Shown: one piece after another, positions 8,623-16,624 of the stretch
Layout: every line of letters starts with the position of its first letter
How positions within the stretch are numbered: position 1 is the first letter of the stretch
Origin: Hyunsoonleella ulvae
Lineage (GTDB): Bacteria; Bacteroidota; Bacteroidia; Flavobacteriales; Flavobacteriaceae
Length of the DNA: 64,000 nucleotides
Assembly (NCBI RefSeq): GCF_016827605.1
Contig: NZ_JAEPJQ010000003.1
Location: 124,001 to 188,000 of the forward strand
Direction of reading: 5' to 3'
Notes under the pieces: model-generated
What the model was told of the DNA's origin: nothing
Database searches by the model: none
The model's input: only the letters and a program-made list of their open reading frames with translations
Program-made: the position numbers and the translations under genes

Positions 8623-8679
8623 TTTTAATTATAGGTAAGTTCCGCGAAAGCGAGAGGAATACAATTATAAATTACAAAC

Positions 8680-10578
8680 ATGAGCGATGCTTTAAAACAT
8701 GAATGCGGAATTGCACTCATTAGACTCAAGAAACCACTAGAGTATTATAAAGAAAAATACGGAACGGCATTTTATGGTGTAAATAAAATGTATCTAATGA
8801 TGGAAAAACAGCATAACCGTGGACAAGACGGTGCTGGTTTTGCAAGTATAAAATTAGATGTTAAACCAGGGCAACGTTACATAAGTAGAGTACGCTCCAT
8901 TGCACAACAACCTATTCAGGATATTTTCGATCAAATAAACAACCGTATAAATACTGAATTTAAAAATCATCCAGAATACAATGATGATGTTGCACTTCAA
9001 AAAAGAAATATACCATATATAGGAGAGTTGTTTTTAGGGCATGTGCGTTATGGTACTTTTGGAAAAAATAGTGTAGAAAGTGTACATCCTTTTTTAAGAC
9101 AAAACAACTGGATGCACCGAAACCTAATTATGGCAGGTAACTTTAACATGACTAATGTTAAAGAGCTTTTCCAGAATTTAATAGAACTAGGGCAGCATCC
9201 TAAAGAATATACTGATACTATTACGGTAATGGAAAAAATTGGTCATTTCCTTGATGACGCTGTAAGTAAAATATACAAAGACTTAAAAAAAGAGGGTTAC
9301 AACAAACAACAAGCCTCTCCATTAATTGCAGAACGTTTAAAGGTTTCTAAAATACTAAAGCGTGCTGCAAAAAATTGGGATGGAGGTTATGCTATGGCAG
9401 GGTTGATTGGTCATGGAGATTCATTTGTTTTACGTGATCCTGCAGGTATAAGGCCTTGTTATTATTACAGTGATGATGAAGTAATTGTTGTAGCTTCAGA
9501 ACGTCCTGTAATACAAACTGTATTTAATGTAAAGTTTGAAGACGTTAATGAATTACCACCTGGTCACGCCATAATTACAAAAAAATCTGGAGATTTTTCT
9601 ATTAAAAAGATATTAGAGCCACTTGAAAGAAAAGCATGCTCTTTTGAACGTATTTATTTCTCGAGAGGAAGTGATGCTGAAATTTATCAAGAGCGTAAAA
9701 TGTTAGGTAAATTATTAATGCCTAAAGTGTTAGATGCAATTGATAATGATTTAAAAAATTCTGTATTCTCTTATATCCCAAATACTGCAGAGACCTCTTT
9801 CTTTGGAATGATTGAAACTGCTGAATCAGAACTAAACAAAATTAAAACCGCAACTATTTTAAACGGACAGCGTAACATTTCAGCAGATAAAGTCACAGAG
9901 ATTCTTTCTGAAAGAATTCGTGTTGAAAAAATAGCAATTAAAGATGTTAAGCTAAGAACATTTATCACTGAAGATAGTAGTAGGGATGATTTAGTAGCAC
10001 ATGTTTACGATATTACATATGGAGTTATAAAGCCTAATGATAATCTGGTAATAATAGACGACAGTATTGTGCGTGGTACCACTCTTAAAAAAAGTATCCT
10101 TAAAATGCTAGACCGTTTAGATCCTAAACGTATTGTAGTAGTGTCTTCAGCACCACAAATTCGTTATCCAGATTGTTACGGAATAGACATGGCCCGATTA
10201 GAAGATTTGGTGGCGTTCAGGGCTGCACTAGCTTTATTGAAAGACCATGGAAAGTATCACATTGTTGAAGAAGTTTACAATAAGTGTAAATCTCAAGAAA
10301 ATTTTGAAGATAAAAATGTTCAGAATTATGTAAAAGAAATCTATGATAACTTTACGGATGAAGAGGTATCCGCAAAGATATCAGAATTGCTTAGTGACGA
10401 TTCTATTGAAGCAGAAGTAAAGATATTATTTCAACCCGTTGAGAACTTGCATAAAGCTTGTCCACATAACTTAGGAGATTGGTATTTTACCGGTAATTAT
10501 CCTACAGATGGAGGTAATAGAGTAGTAAACCGTGCATTCATTAATTTTTACGAAGGCAATAAAGAAAGGGCGTACTAA
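8680..10578 (+). CDS. Amidophosphoribosyltransferase-type enzyme (PurF family)
   Basis: 632 residues. It begins MSDALKHECGIALI: Cys9 would be the N-terminal nucleophile of the class II glutaminase after removal of an 8-residue propeptide. NRGQDGAGFASI, GHVRYGTFG and NFNMTNVKELF are glutaminase motifs. VIIDDSIVRGTTLKKSI is the PRPP-binding loop of the transferase half. It makes phosphoribosylamine, the first step of purine synthesis. It is longer than classical PurF (about 500), with an insertion near residues 350-430 (TAETSFFGMIETAESELNKI), as in the Bacteroidota form. Confidence 0.9.
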   Translation: MSDALKHECGIALIRLKKPLEYYKEKYGTAFYGVNKMYLMMEKQHNRGQDGAGFASIKLDVKPGQRYISRVRSIAQQPIQDIFDQINNRINTEFKNHPEYNDDVALQKRNIPYIGELFLGHVRYGTFGKNSVESVHPFLRQNNWMHRNLIMAGNFNMTNVKELFQNLIELGQHPKEYTDTITVMEKIGHFLDDAVSKIYKDLKKEGYNKQQASPLIAERLKVSKILKRAAKNWDGGYAMAGLIGHGDSFVLRDPAGIRPCYYYSDDEVIVVASERPVIQTVFNVKFEDVNELPPGHAIITKKSGDFSIKKILEPLERKACSFERIYFSRGSDAEIYQERKMLGKLLMPKVLDAIDNDLKNSVFSYIPNTAETSFFGMIETAESELNKIKTATILNGQRNISADKVTEILSERIRVEKIAIKDVKLRTFITEDSSRDDLVAHVYDITYGVIKPNDNLVIIDDSIVRGTTLKKSILKMLDRLDPKRIVVVSSAPQIRYPDCYGIDMARLEDLVAFRAALALLKDHGKYHIVEEVYNKCKSQENFEDKNVQNYVKEIYDNFTDEEVSAKISELLSDDSIEAEVKILFQPVENLHKACPHNLGDWYFTGNYPTDGGNRVVNRAFINFYEGNKERAY

Positions 10579-10613
10579 TTATCAAATTGATAATTTTGTT
10601 ACGGTTAAACCGT
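10577..10613 (+). other. Two small hairpins just after purF
   Basis: AATTATCAA pairs with TTGATAATT (10577-10585/10587-10595) and ACGGT with ACCGT (10601-10605/10609-10613). The first is followed by only a short T run, so termination here would be weak. Confidence 0.35.
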
Positions 10614-10681
10614 AAAAGATGCTTTTTGTCTGATAAATGAGCAATTCATCTAATAAATATTCTGATTATCTTAAATAGATA

Positions 10682-10689
10682 TAAATTCG
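10682..10689 (+). promoter_or_regulatory. Candidate -7 element of sRNA unit A
   Basis: TAAATTCG differs from TAnnTTTG at one position and sits directly before the conserved core of unit A, at the same place as the exact match before unit B. Confidence 0.35.
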
Positions 10690-10693
10690 TTGA

Positions 10694-10766
10694 ACCATAA
10701 CATAAGTAGGTTAAGTTCATGGTAGATTTGGGGCAAAAAAAGGTGAACAACTGTTCGCCTTTTTTT
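10694..10766 (+). ncRNA. Candidate small RNA, unit A of a tandem pair
   Basis: A 46-nt core (10694-10739) is followed at once by a rho-independent terminator: stem 10741-10748/10753-10760 with one G-T pair, loop AACT, six Ts. The core repeats with a single C/T difference in unit B, 243 bp downstream, while the sequences before and after differ. No reading frame of useful length is conserved. The family is unknown to me. Direction is inferred from the -7 element and the terminator. Confidence 0.6.
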
Positions 10767-10781
10767 ATGCAATAATATTTC

Positions 10782-10801
10782 ATCTTAACATAAGTTAAGA
10801 T
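10782..10801. other. Hairpin between the two sRNA units
   Basis: ATCTTAAC pairs with GTTAAGAT around an ATAA loop, followed by TTTATTC. The loop strand AACATAAGTTAAG resembles part of the sRNA core, so it may be a decayed third copy or a pairing partner. Confidence 0.3.
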
Positions 10802-10924
10802 TTTATTCTTCCAGTCTAGGTTTCTTTTAAGATTGCCATTCATCAGTATTTTTTAACCTTACTTCCTTTAAGCCAATTTATAAGTAGTTCAGCCAAAATA
10901 TTTTCGCATGCTTTAGTATCAATG

Positions 10925-10932
10925 TACATTTG
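10925..10932 (+). promoter_or_regulatory. Candidate -7 element of sRNA unit B
   Basis: TACATTTG is an exact TAnnTTTG match, placed about 5 bp before the conserved core of unit B. A TTTTCG 19 bp upstream could serve as the -33 region. Confidence 0.5.
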
Positions 10933-10936
10933 ACTC

Positions 10937-11007
10937 ACCATAACATAAGTAGGTTAAGTTTATGGTAGATTTGGGGCAAAAAGGTGAGCTAAACGGTTCA
11001 CCTTTTT
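10937..11007 (+). ncRNA. Candidate small RNA, unit B of a tandem pair
   Basis: The core (10937-10982) matches unit A at 45 of 46 positions. It leads into a different terminator: stem 10981-10990 pairs with 10995-11004 (10 pairs with two wobbles, loop AAAC) and a T run follows. The hairpins of A and B differ in sequence but keep the same shape, which indicates selection on structure. Confidence 0.6.
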
Positions 11008-11033
11008 CATTTCATGATAGTAATTAAAAGGTA

Positions 11034-11067
11034 TAAAAAAAATCGTCTAATTCTAAATTAGACGATT
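11034..11067 (-). terminator. Terminator of the superoxide dismutase gene
   Basis: A perfect 12-bp stem (11041-11052 with 11056-11067, loop CTA) is followed on the minus strand by a run of Ts (11040-11034). Confidence 0.85.
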
Positions 11068-11094
11068 TTATGTTTTTAAAAAAACTATTAAGTT

Positions 11095-11703
11095 TTATTT
11101 CGCTTCAGCATAACGCTTTTCAACCTCATTCCAGTTAATTACACTAAAAAATGCCTTAATGTAATCAGGACGACGGTTTTGATAATTTAAATAGTAGGCA
11201 TGTTCCCAAACATCAATACCTAAGATAGGCGTGCCACCACATCCAATTCCAGGCATTAGAGGATTGTCTTGGTTAGCAGTAGAGCATATTTCTACTTTAC
11301 CACCTTCTTGAACACACAACCAAGCCCATCCTGATCCAAACTGAGTTGCAGCTGCGTTAGAAAACGCATCCATAAACCCTTCCTTAGAACCAAACGTTTC
11401 TTCAATAGCATCTTTAAGTTCTCCAGAAAGGTAACCACCATCATTAGGGTTCATTACGCTCCAAAATAAAGAGTGGTTGTAAAACCCTCCGCCATTATTT
11501 CTAACTGCACCATTGCTCATGTCTAAGTTAGTAAGAATATCTTCGATAGATTTTCCTTCTAAATCGGTACCTTCAATAGCAGCATTCAATTTACTTGTAT
11601 ATCCTGCGTGATGTTTAGAATGGTGTATTTCCATAGTTCTCGCATCTATATGTGGTTCTAACGCATCGTACGCATAACCTAATTCTGGTAATTCAAAAGC
11701 CAT
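11095..11703 (-). CDS. Superoxide dismutase (Mn/Fe type)
   Basis: 202 residues. It converts superoxide to H2O2 and O2. Metal ligands are visible as His27 ([10 protein letters not shown]), the His of [11 protein letters not shown], and Asp/His of DVWEHAYYL. The NNGGGFYNH block and the Gln in TQFGSGWAW follow the Mn-type pattern rather than the Fe type, so Mn or cambialistic use is likely. There is no signal peptide. It has its own promoter and terminator. Confidence 0.95.
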   Translation of the reverse strand: MAFELPELGYAYDALEPHIDARTMEIHHSKHHAGYTSKLNAAIEGTDLEGKSIEDILTNLDMSNGAVRNNGGGFYNHSLFWSVMNPNDGGYLSGELKDAIEETFGSKEGFMDAFSNAAATQFGSGWAWLCVQEGGKVEICSTANQDNPLMPGIGCGGTPILGIDVWEHAYYLNYQNRRPDYIKAFFSVINWNEVEKRYAEAK

Positions 11704-11738
11704 AATTATTTATTTAAAGTTTTGTTATTTAATTTCAA

Positions 11739-11746
11739 CAAAGTTA
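11739..11746 (-). promoter_or_regulatory. Candidate -7 element of the superoxide dismutase gene
   Basis: The minus strand reads TAACTTTG, an exact TAnnTTTG match 35 bp before the start codon. The -33 region is weak. Confidence 0.5.
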
Positions 11747-11825
11747 GAGATAAAAGGCATCAATTAAAAATAATAAATAGTTATGAACTCATTGAGAGTT
11801 TTTATCTTGTAAGCAAATTGTAAAT

Positions 11826-14800
11826 ATGGCCAAGCACAGTGATTTTACTATTTATAATGCCTCCGCAGGTAGTGGTAAAACCTATACACTAGTAAAATCG
11901 TATTTAAAGTTAGTTTTAGGAGCCAAAAACCCTGATCTTTTTAAACGTATCTTGGCAATTACTTTTACGAATAAGGCTGTTGCTGAAATGAAAGGACGTA
12001 TTATAGATACGCTTAAAACGTTTTCAGATGAGTCGATTTTAAGTACTACTGATAATCATATGTTTAATGATTTGTCTAAAGCATTGAATGTATCAAAAGA
12101 TGTACTTCACGATAAATCAAAAACCGTTTTAGACACAATAATTCATAACTATGCTGCTTTTGATATTTCTACTATTGACGGTTTTACACATAGAATTATA
12201 AGGACTTTTGCTTACGATTTGAAGTTACCTTTAAATTTTGAAGTTGAATTAGACCAAGATTCACTTTTAAATGAAGCTGTAGATAGTTTAATTAATAAAG
12301 CAGGAGCTGATAAACACTTTACAAATATTCTGGTGGATTTTGCCATTGAAAAAGCAGATGATGATAAAAGTTGGGATGTTGCATTAGATTTTAATAAAAT
12401 AGCGAAACTATTATTAAGTGAAAACGACCTGCCTTACATTAAAAAACTAGAAGACAAAACGCTTGACGATTTTAGGGTATTGAAAAAGGTTTTAAATGTA
12501 AAAATCTCTGAGACAGAAACTAATGTAAAGTCAAAGGCTGAAAGTGTTTTGTCCCTCATAGGACAAGCGGGTTTAGAGCATTCTGATTTTTCAAGAGGCA
12601 CTTTGCCCAACCACTTTAAAAAAGCAGCAAAACTAGATTTAAACCGTTTATATGATAATAAATTAGAAGAATATCTTTCAGAAAGAAAAAGTATTTATAA
12701 CAAAACCATAGATCCTGTTTTAGCCAATACGATAGATGGAATTCTTCCTGAAATTGAAATAGCTTACAAAACCATAAAGGCGAATGTATTTCATCTTAAA
12801 TTTTTAAAGGCTTTTTATAAAAATATAACACCGCTATCTGTTTTAAATGTTATTCACAAGGAATTAACACTAATACAAGAAGAGCAAAATAAGATGCTGA
12901 TATCAGAATTCAATAGTATTATTAGTGAAGAAATTAAAGATCAACCAACACCTTTTATTTACGAACGTATTGGCGAGAAATTTAAACACTATTTTATTGA
13001 TGAATTTCAGGATACCTCAGTAAAGCAATGGGAGAATTTAATGCCTCTTATAAACAATGCGCTTTCTGCAGAGGGAGGAAGCACTATGTTGGTTGGCGAC
13101 GCAAAACAAGCCATTTACCGTTGGCGAGGTGGGAAAGCGGAACAGTTTATTAACTTGTTTAATAAAACAAAACAGCCATTTTTTATAGCACAAGATGTAA
13201 ATGATTTGGATACCAATTATAGAAGTGCCAAGAGTATCATTGAATTCAATAATAATTTATTCACTTTTATTTCAGAAACAGTATTCCAAAATCCTGAATA
13301 TGCAAGTCTCTACAAAAACGCAAGACAAAATACACATAGAGAACATGATGGTTATGTTGAATTATCTTTTTTAGATATTGAAAAAGATGATGATAGAAAT
13401 GATACGTTTTGCAGTGCTATACTTAATACAATTAATACTTGTATTTCTAAAGGGTTCGAATATTTAGATATTACAATCTTAGTGAGATACAAAAAAGAGG
13501 GAATTGCTGTTGCAGACTATTTAAGCAAAAACAACATTCCCATTGTGTCATCTGAAACTTTATTGTTGGTCCATAGTCCAGAGGTTGATTTTATTAATAA
13601 TGTTTTAAGGCTTTTATCACAACCTGAAAATAATGAGGTAAAAATTAAGGTTTTAATATACATAGCCAAAACACTTAGTATTGAGGATGAACATGGGTTC
13701 TTTTCGTTATATATTAATCTACCAATAAAGGCACTATTTAAAGCGCTAGAACAATATGGTATCTATGTAAATTATAACGATTTAGTGCAATTACCTTTGT
13801 ATGATTTAGCTGAAACCATAATTAGATGCTTTAATTTAGCAAATATCTCTAATGCCTATATTCAATATTACTTAGATATAGTGCTTGACTTTTACCAGAA
13901 AAAAGGATCGGACATTGCTTCGTTCCTGGAATATTTCGACAAAAAGAAAGATACTTTTGCGATTGTCTCTCCAGATGGACAAAATGCTGTGCAGATTATG
14001 ACGATTCACAAGTCTAAGGGTTTGGAGTTCCCTATTGTGATTTTTCCATTTGCAGATTTAAATTTGTATCAAGAAATAGAGCCCAAAGAGTGGTTTCACT
14101 TAGACGCTGAACACTACAATAATTTTGAGCATGCATTATTGAATTTTAATAGTGACTTTGAACATTTTGGAAGTCAAGGATTAGACATTTACAAGAGACA
14201 TAAATCCGAACAAGAGCTAGATAACATCAACCTTTTATATGTTGCACTCACAAGAGCTGAAGAACAACTTTACATCATATCTAAAAACGATGATGCTCTA
14301 AAAGAAGATTCTAAAAACAAGAAATATTCTGGGTTATTTATAAATTTTTTAAAGCAGAAAAATCTATGGGACAGCTTAAAAAGGACATACAGTTTTGGGA
14401 GTCAGGAACCAATTATTATTAAAACAGAAGCAACACAAGCAGTACATCAACAACATACATTTATTTCAAATCCAAAAGAAAACCATAATATCTCAATAGT
14501 TACAAAAGCAGGAGTATTGTGGGATACACAGCAAGAAGAAGCCATAGAAAAAGGAAATCTAATTCACAATATAATGGCAGATATAAAAACTAGCGATGAT
14601 ATAGAAGCTGCAATAAATCAATGTTATCATTCATCAGAAATAACAAAAATTCAAAAGATAGCACTTGAAGAAATAATTATAAGCGTTGTAGACCATCCTC
14701 AGCTAAAAAAATACTATGATTCACAATACTTGGTGTTTAATGAGCGTGATATAATTTCTAGTACAGGAAAGATACTGCGCCCAGATAGATTAGTTTTAGA

Positions 14801-14969
14801 TAAAGAAAATAACACCATTGCCATTATAGATTACAAAACAGGAGAAGAACATCTTAAACATAAGCAACAATTAGATGAATATGAGGTTTTAATGAAAGAG
14901 ATGGGGTATGTAGTAAGGGAAAAAATACTTGTTTATGTAAACGATCAAGTTTTAATAAAAAGTTTTTAG
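11826..14969 (+). CDS. UvrD/RecB-like helicase-nuclease, AddA-type subunit
   Basis: 1047 residues. Walker A is ASAGSGKT (residues 12-19), the Walker B region DEFQDT is residues 392-397, and GDAKQAIYRWRGG, TIHKSKGLEFPIV and LLYVALTRAEEQLYI complete the UvrD helicase set. A C-terminal PD-(D/E)XK nuclease carries RPDRLVLD and IDYKTGEE (Asp1002). It should unwind and resect double-strand breaks with the AddB-like protein encoded 1.7 kb downstream. An OmpA gene separates the two subunits. Confidence 0.92.
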   Translation: MAKHSDFTIYNASAGSGKTYTLVKSYLKLVLGAKNPDLFKRILAITFTNKAVAEMKGRIIDTLKTFSDESILSTTDNHMFNDLSKALNVSKDVLHDKSKTVLDTIIHNYAAFDISTIDGFTHRIIRTFAYDLKLPLNFEVELDQDSLLNEAVDSLINKAGADKHFTNILVDFAIEKADDDKSWDVALDFNKIAKLLLSENDLPYIKKLEDKTLDDFRVLKKVLNVKISETETNVKSKAESVLSLIGQAGLEHSDFSRGTLPNHFKKAAKLDLNRLYDNKLEEYLSERKSIYNKTIDPVLANTIDGILPEIEIAYKTIKANVFHLKFLKAFYKNITPLSVLNVIHKELTLIQEEQNKMLISEFNSIISEEIKDQPTPFIYERIGEKFKHYFIDEFQDTSVKQWENLMPLINNALSAEGGSTMLVGDAKQAIYRWRGGKAEQFINLFNKTKQPFFIAQDVNDLDTNYRSAKSIIEFNNNLFTFISETVFQNPEYASLYKNARQNTHREHDGYVELSFLDIEKDDDRNDTFCSAILNTINTCISKGFEYLDITILVRYKKEGIAVADYLSKNNIPIVSSETLLLVHSPEVDFINNVLRLLSQPENNEVKIKVLIYIAKTLSIEDEHGFFSLYINLPIKALFKALEQYGIYVNYNDLVQLPLYDLAETIIRCFNLANISNAYIQYYLDIVLDFYQKKGSDIASFLEYFDKKKDTFAIVSPDGQNAVQIMTIHKSKGLEFPIVIFPFADLNLYQEIEPKEWFHLDAEHYNNFEHALLNFNSDFEHFGSQGLDIYKRHKSEQELDNINLLYVALTRAEEQLYIISKNDDALKEDSKNKKYSGLFINFLKQKNLWDSLKRTYSFGSQEPIIIKTEATQAVHQQHTFISNPKENHNISIVTKAGVLWDTQQEEAIEKGNLIHNIMADIKTSDDIEAAINQCYHSSEITKIQKIALEEIIISVVDHPQLKKYYDSQYLVFNERDIISSTGKILRPDRLVLDKENNTIAIIDYKTGEEHLKHKQQLDEYEVLMKEMGYVVREKILVYVNDQVLIKSF

Positions 14970-15074
14970 CTGTATATCTTCACAACGGTACTAAGCTAAT
15001 ATTCAGTATTTATCTAAAATCATTCTGAAATACGCATCTATAAAGGTAATCTTCATTTTTTTTATATATTTGTC

Positions 15075-15105
15075 TTTGTTAATAATATTTAACAACTTAC
15101 TTTTG
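15075..15105 (+). promoter_or_regulatory. Promoter of the OmpA-family gene
   Basis: TTTG (15075-15078), a 19-bp spacer and TACTTTTG (15098-15105) match the consensus exactly. A second TATATTTG at 15065-15072 could be an alternative -7 box. Confidence 0.75.
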
Positions 15106-15140
15106 TTCACAATTAACACTTAAAAATTAAACTTTTGAAT

Positions 15141-16544
15141 ATGAAAAATCTTAGCCGATTATTGTTCGCTATGTTGTTTGTACTAAGTTATAGCAACATA
15201 AATGCGCAAGACAAAAACAACCCATGGCAAATTACCATAGGGGTAAATGCAGTTGATGCATATCCATCTGGTGATGGTGGAAACTTTAGCGAAACTATCT
15301 TTGATGAGTTTGCTAACGCAAGTGACCACTACAACATTTTGCCATCCTTATCTACTGTTTCTGTTTCTAAGTACGTTGGAGATGGCTTTTCTTTTGGAAT
15401 AGCTGGATCTTTAAACAAAATAGACAAATGGGGAGATGCTACCGATGCAAACGGAGTAAAATTAGTTCCTGAACAAACAAATAATGTAGATGATTTATCT
15501 TATTATGCTCTTGATGGAACCATTAAATACGGTATCGGAGAAGCACTAGGATGGGGTACTTTTGATCCTTATGTAGGTATCGGAGGTGGATACACTTGGA
15601 TTGATGAAGTTGGAGCTGGTACATTAAACGGAACATTAGGTTTCAATGTTTGGTTTAGCGAAAATATTGGTTTAACAGTTCAGACAGCTTACAAACATGC
15701 ATTTGAAGATTATTTACAAACACACTTCCAACACACAGCTGGACTTTCAATTAAATTTGGAGGAACTGATACAGATGGAGATGGTATCTACGATAAAGAT
15801 GATGCTTGTCCAGACGTTGCTGGTTTAGAAGCATTCAATGGATGTCCTGATACAGATGGCGACGGTATAGAAGATAGTAAAGATGATTGTCCAAACGAAG
15901 CAGGTGCTGCTGAATTTAACGGTTGTCCTGATGGTGATGGCGATGGTGTTGTTGATAAAGACGATAACTGTCCTACAGTTGCTGGTTTAAAAGCTTTAGC
16001 TGGATGTCCAGATGCTGATGGTGATGGCGTTACTGATGCAGATGATAAATGTCCTGAACAAGCAGGTCCTGCAGCTAACAAAGGTTGTCCATGGCCAGAT
16101 ACTGATGGAGACGGTGTATTAGATAAAGATGATAAGTGTCCAGATGTAAAGGGAACTGTTGCTAATAATGGTTGTCCAGAAGTATCAGAAGAAGTTCAAA
16201 AAACTTTAAATGAGTATGCAAAAACTATTTTGTTTGATACTGGTAAATCTAGCATAAAATCTCAATCTGAAGCTGTTTTAGCTGATATCATAGCTATTCT
16301 TAAAGAATACCCAACAGCTAAGTTTACAGTAGAAGGGCACACTGATAGTGTAGGTAGTGAAAAATTAAACCAAAGATTATCAGATTCTAGAGCTAATTCA
16401 GTAAAAGAATATTTAACTAGTCATGGTATTGATGCATTCAGACTATCTGCTCTTGGATATGGAGAGTCTAAGCCTATCGATACTAACAAAACTAGAAAAG
16501 GTAGAGCTAACAACAGACGTGTAGAAATTAACTTAGCTAAGTAA
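15141..16544 (+). CDS. OmpA-family outer-membrane protein with TSP3 repeats
   Basis: 467 residues from the ATG at 15141; an in-frame TTG at 15135 is less likely. A signal peptide (cleavage near INAQ-DK) is followed by an 8-stranded-type beta barrel to about residue 205. Then come five calcium-binding thrombospondin type 3 repeats ([15 protein letters not shown] and variants) and a C-terminal OmpA peptidoglycan-binding domain ([20 protein letters not shown]). It anchors the outer membrane to the wall. It has its own promoter and terminator, and probably is highly expressed. It lies between the two AddAB-like genes. Confidence 0.95.
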   Translation: MKNLSRLLFAMLFVLSYSNINAQDKNNPWQITIGVNAVDAYPSGDGGNFSETIFDEFANASDHYNILPSLSTVSVSKYVGDGFSFGIAGSLNKIDKWGDATDANGVKLVPEQTNNVDDLSYYALDGTIKYGIGEALGWGTFDPYVGIGGGYTWIDEVGAGTLNGTLGFNVWFSENIGLTVQTAYKHAFEDYLQTHFQHTAGLSIKFGGTDTDGDGIYDKDDACPDVAGLEAFNGCPDTDGDGIEDSKDDCPNEAGAAEFNGCPDGDGDGVVDKDDNCPTVAGLKALAGCPDADGDGVTDADDKCPEQAGPAANKGCPWPDTDGDGVLDKDDKCPDVKGTVANNGCPEVSEEVQKTLNEYAKTILFDTGKSSIKSQSEAVLADIIAILKEYPTAKFTVEGHTDSVGSEKLNQRLSDSRANSVKEYLTSHGIDAFRLSALGYGESKPIDTNKTRKGRANNRRVEINLAK

Positions 16545-16580
16545 GAGCGAGTTAGTTACTTTTAAAATAATAAGTTGAAA

Positions 16581-16612
16581 AAACGCTTCGGGATTACCGA
16601 AGCGTTTTTTAT
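16581..16612 (+). terminator. Terminator of the OmpA-family gene
   Basis: A perfect 11-bp stem (16581-16591 with 16597-16607, loop GATTA) runs into a T-rich tract. Confidence 0.9.
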
Positions 16613-16624
16613 TTTTATACACCT

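Noticed and set aside
10646..10843. A 65-codon minus-strand frame
   Set aside because: It lies over sRNA unit A and its terminator, has no recognisable features and is interrupted at the second copy of the repeat.
15788..16081. A 97-codon minus-strand frame rich in Ser, Pro and Ala
   Set aside because: It is the antisense shadow of the five TSP3 repeats of the OmpA-family gene.
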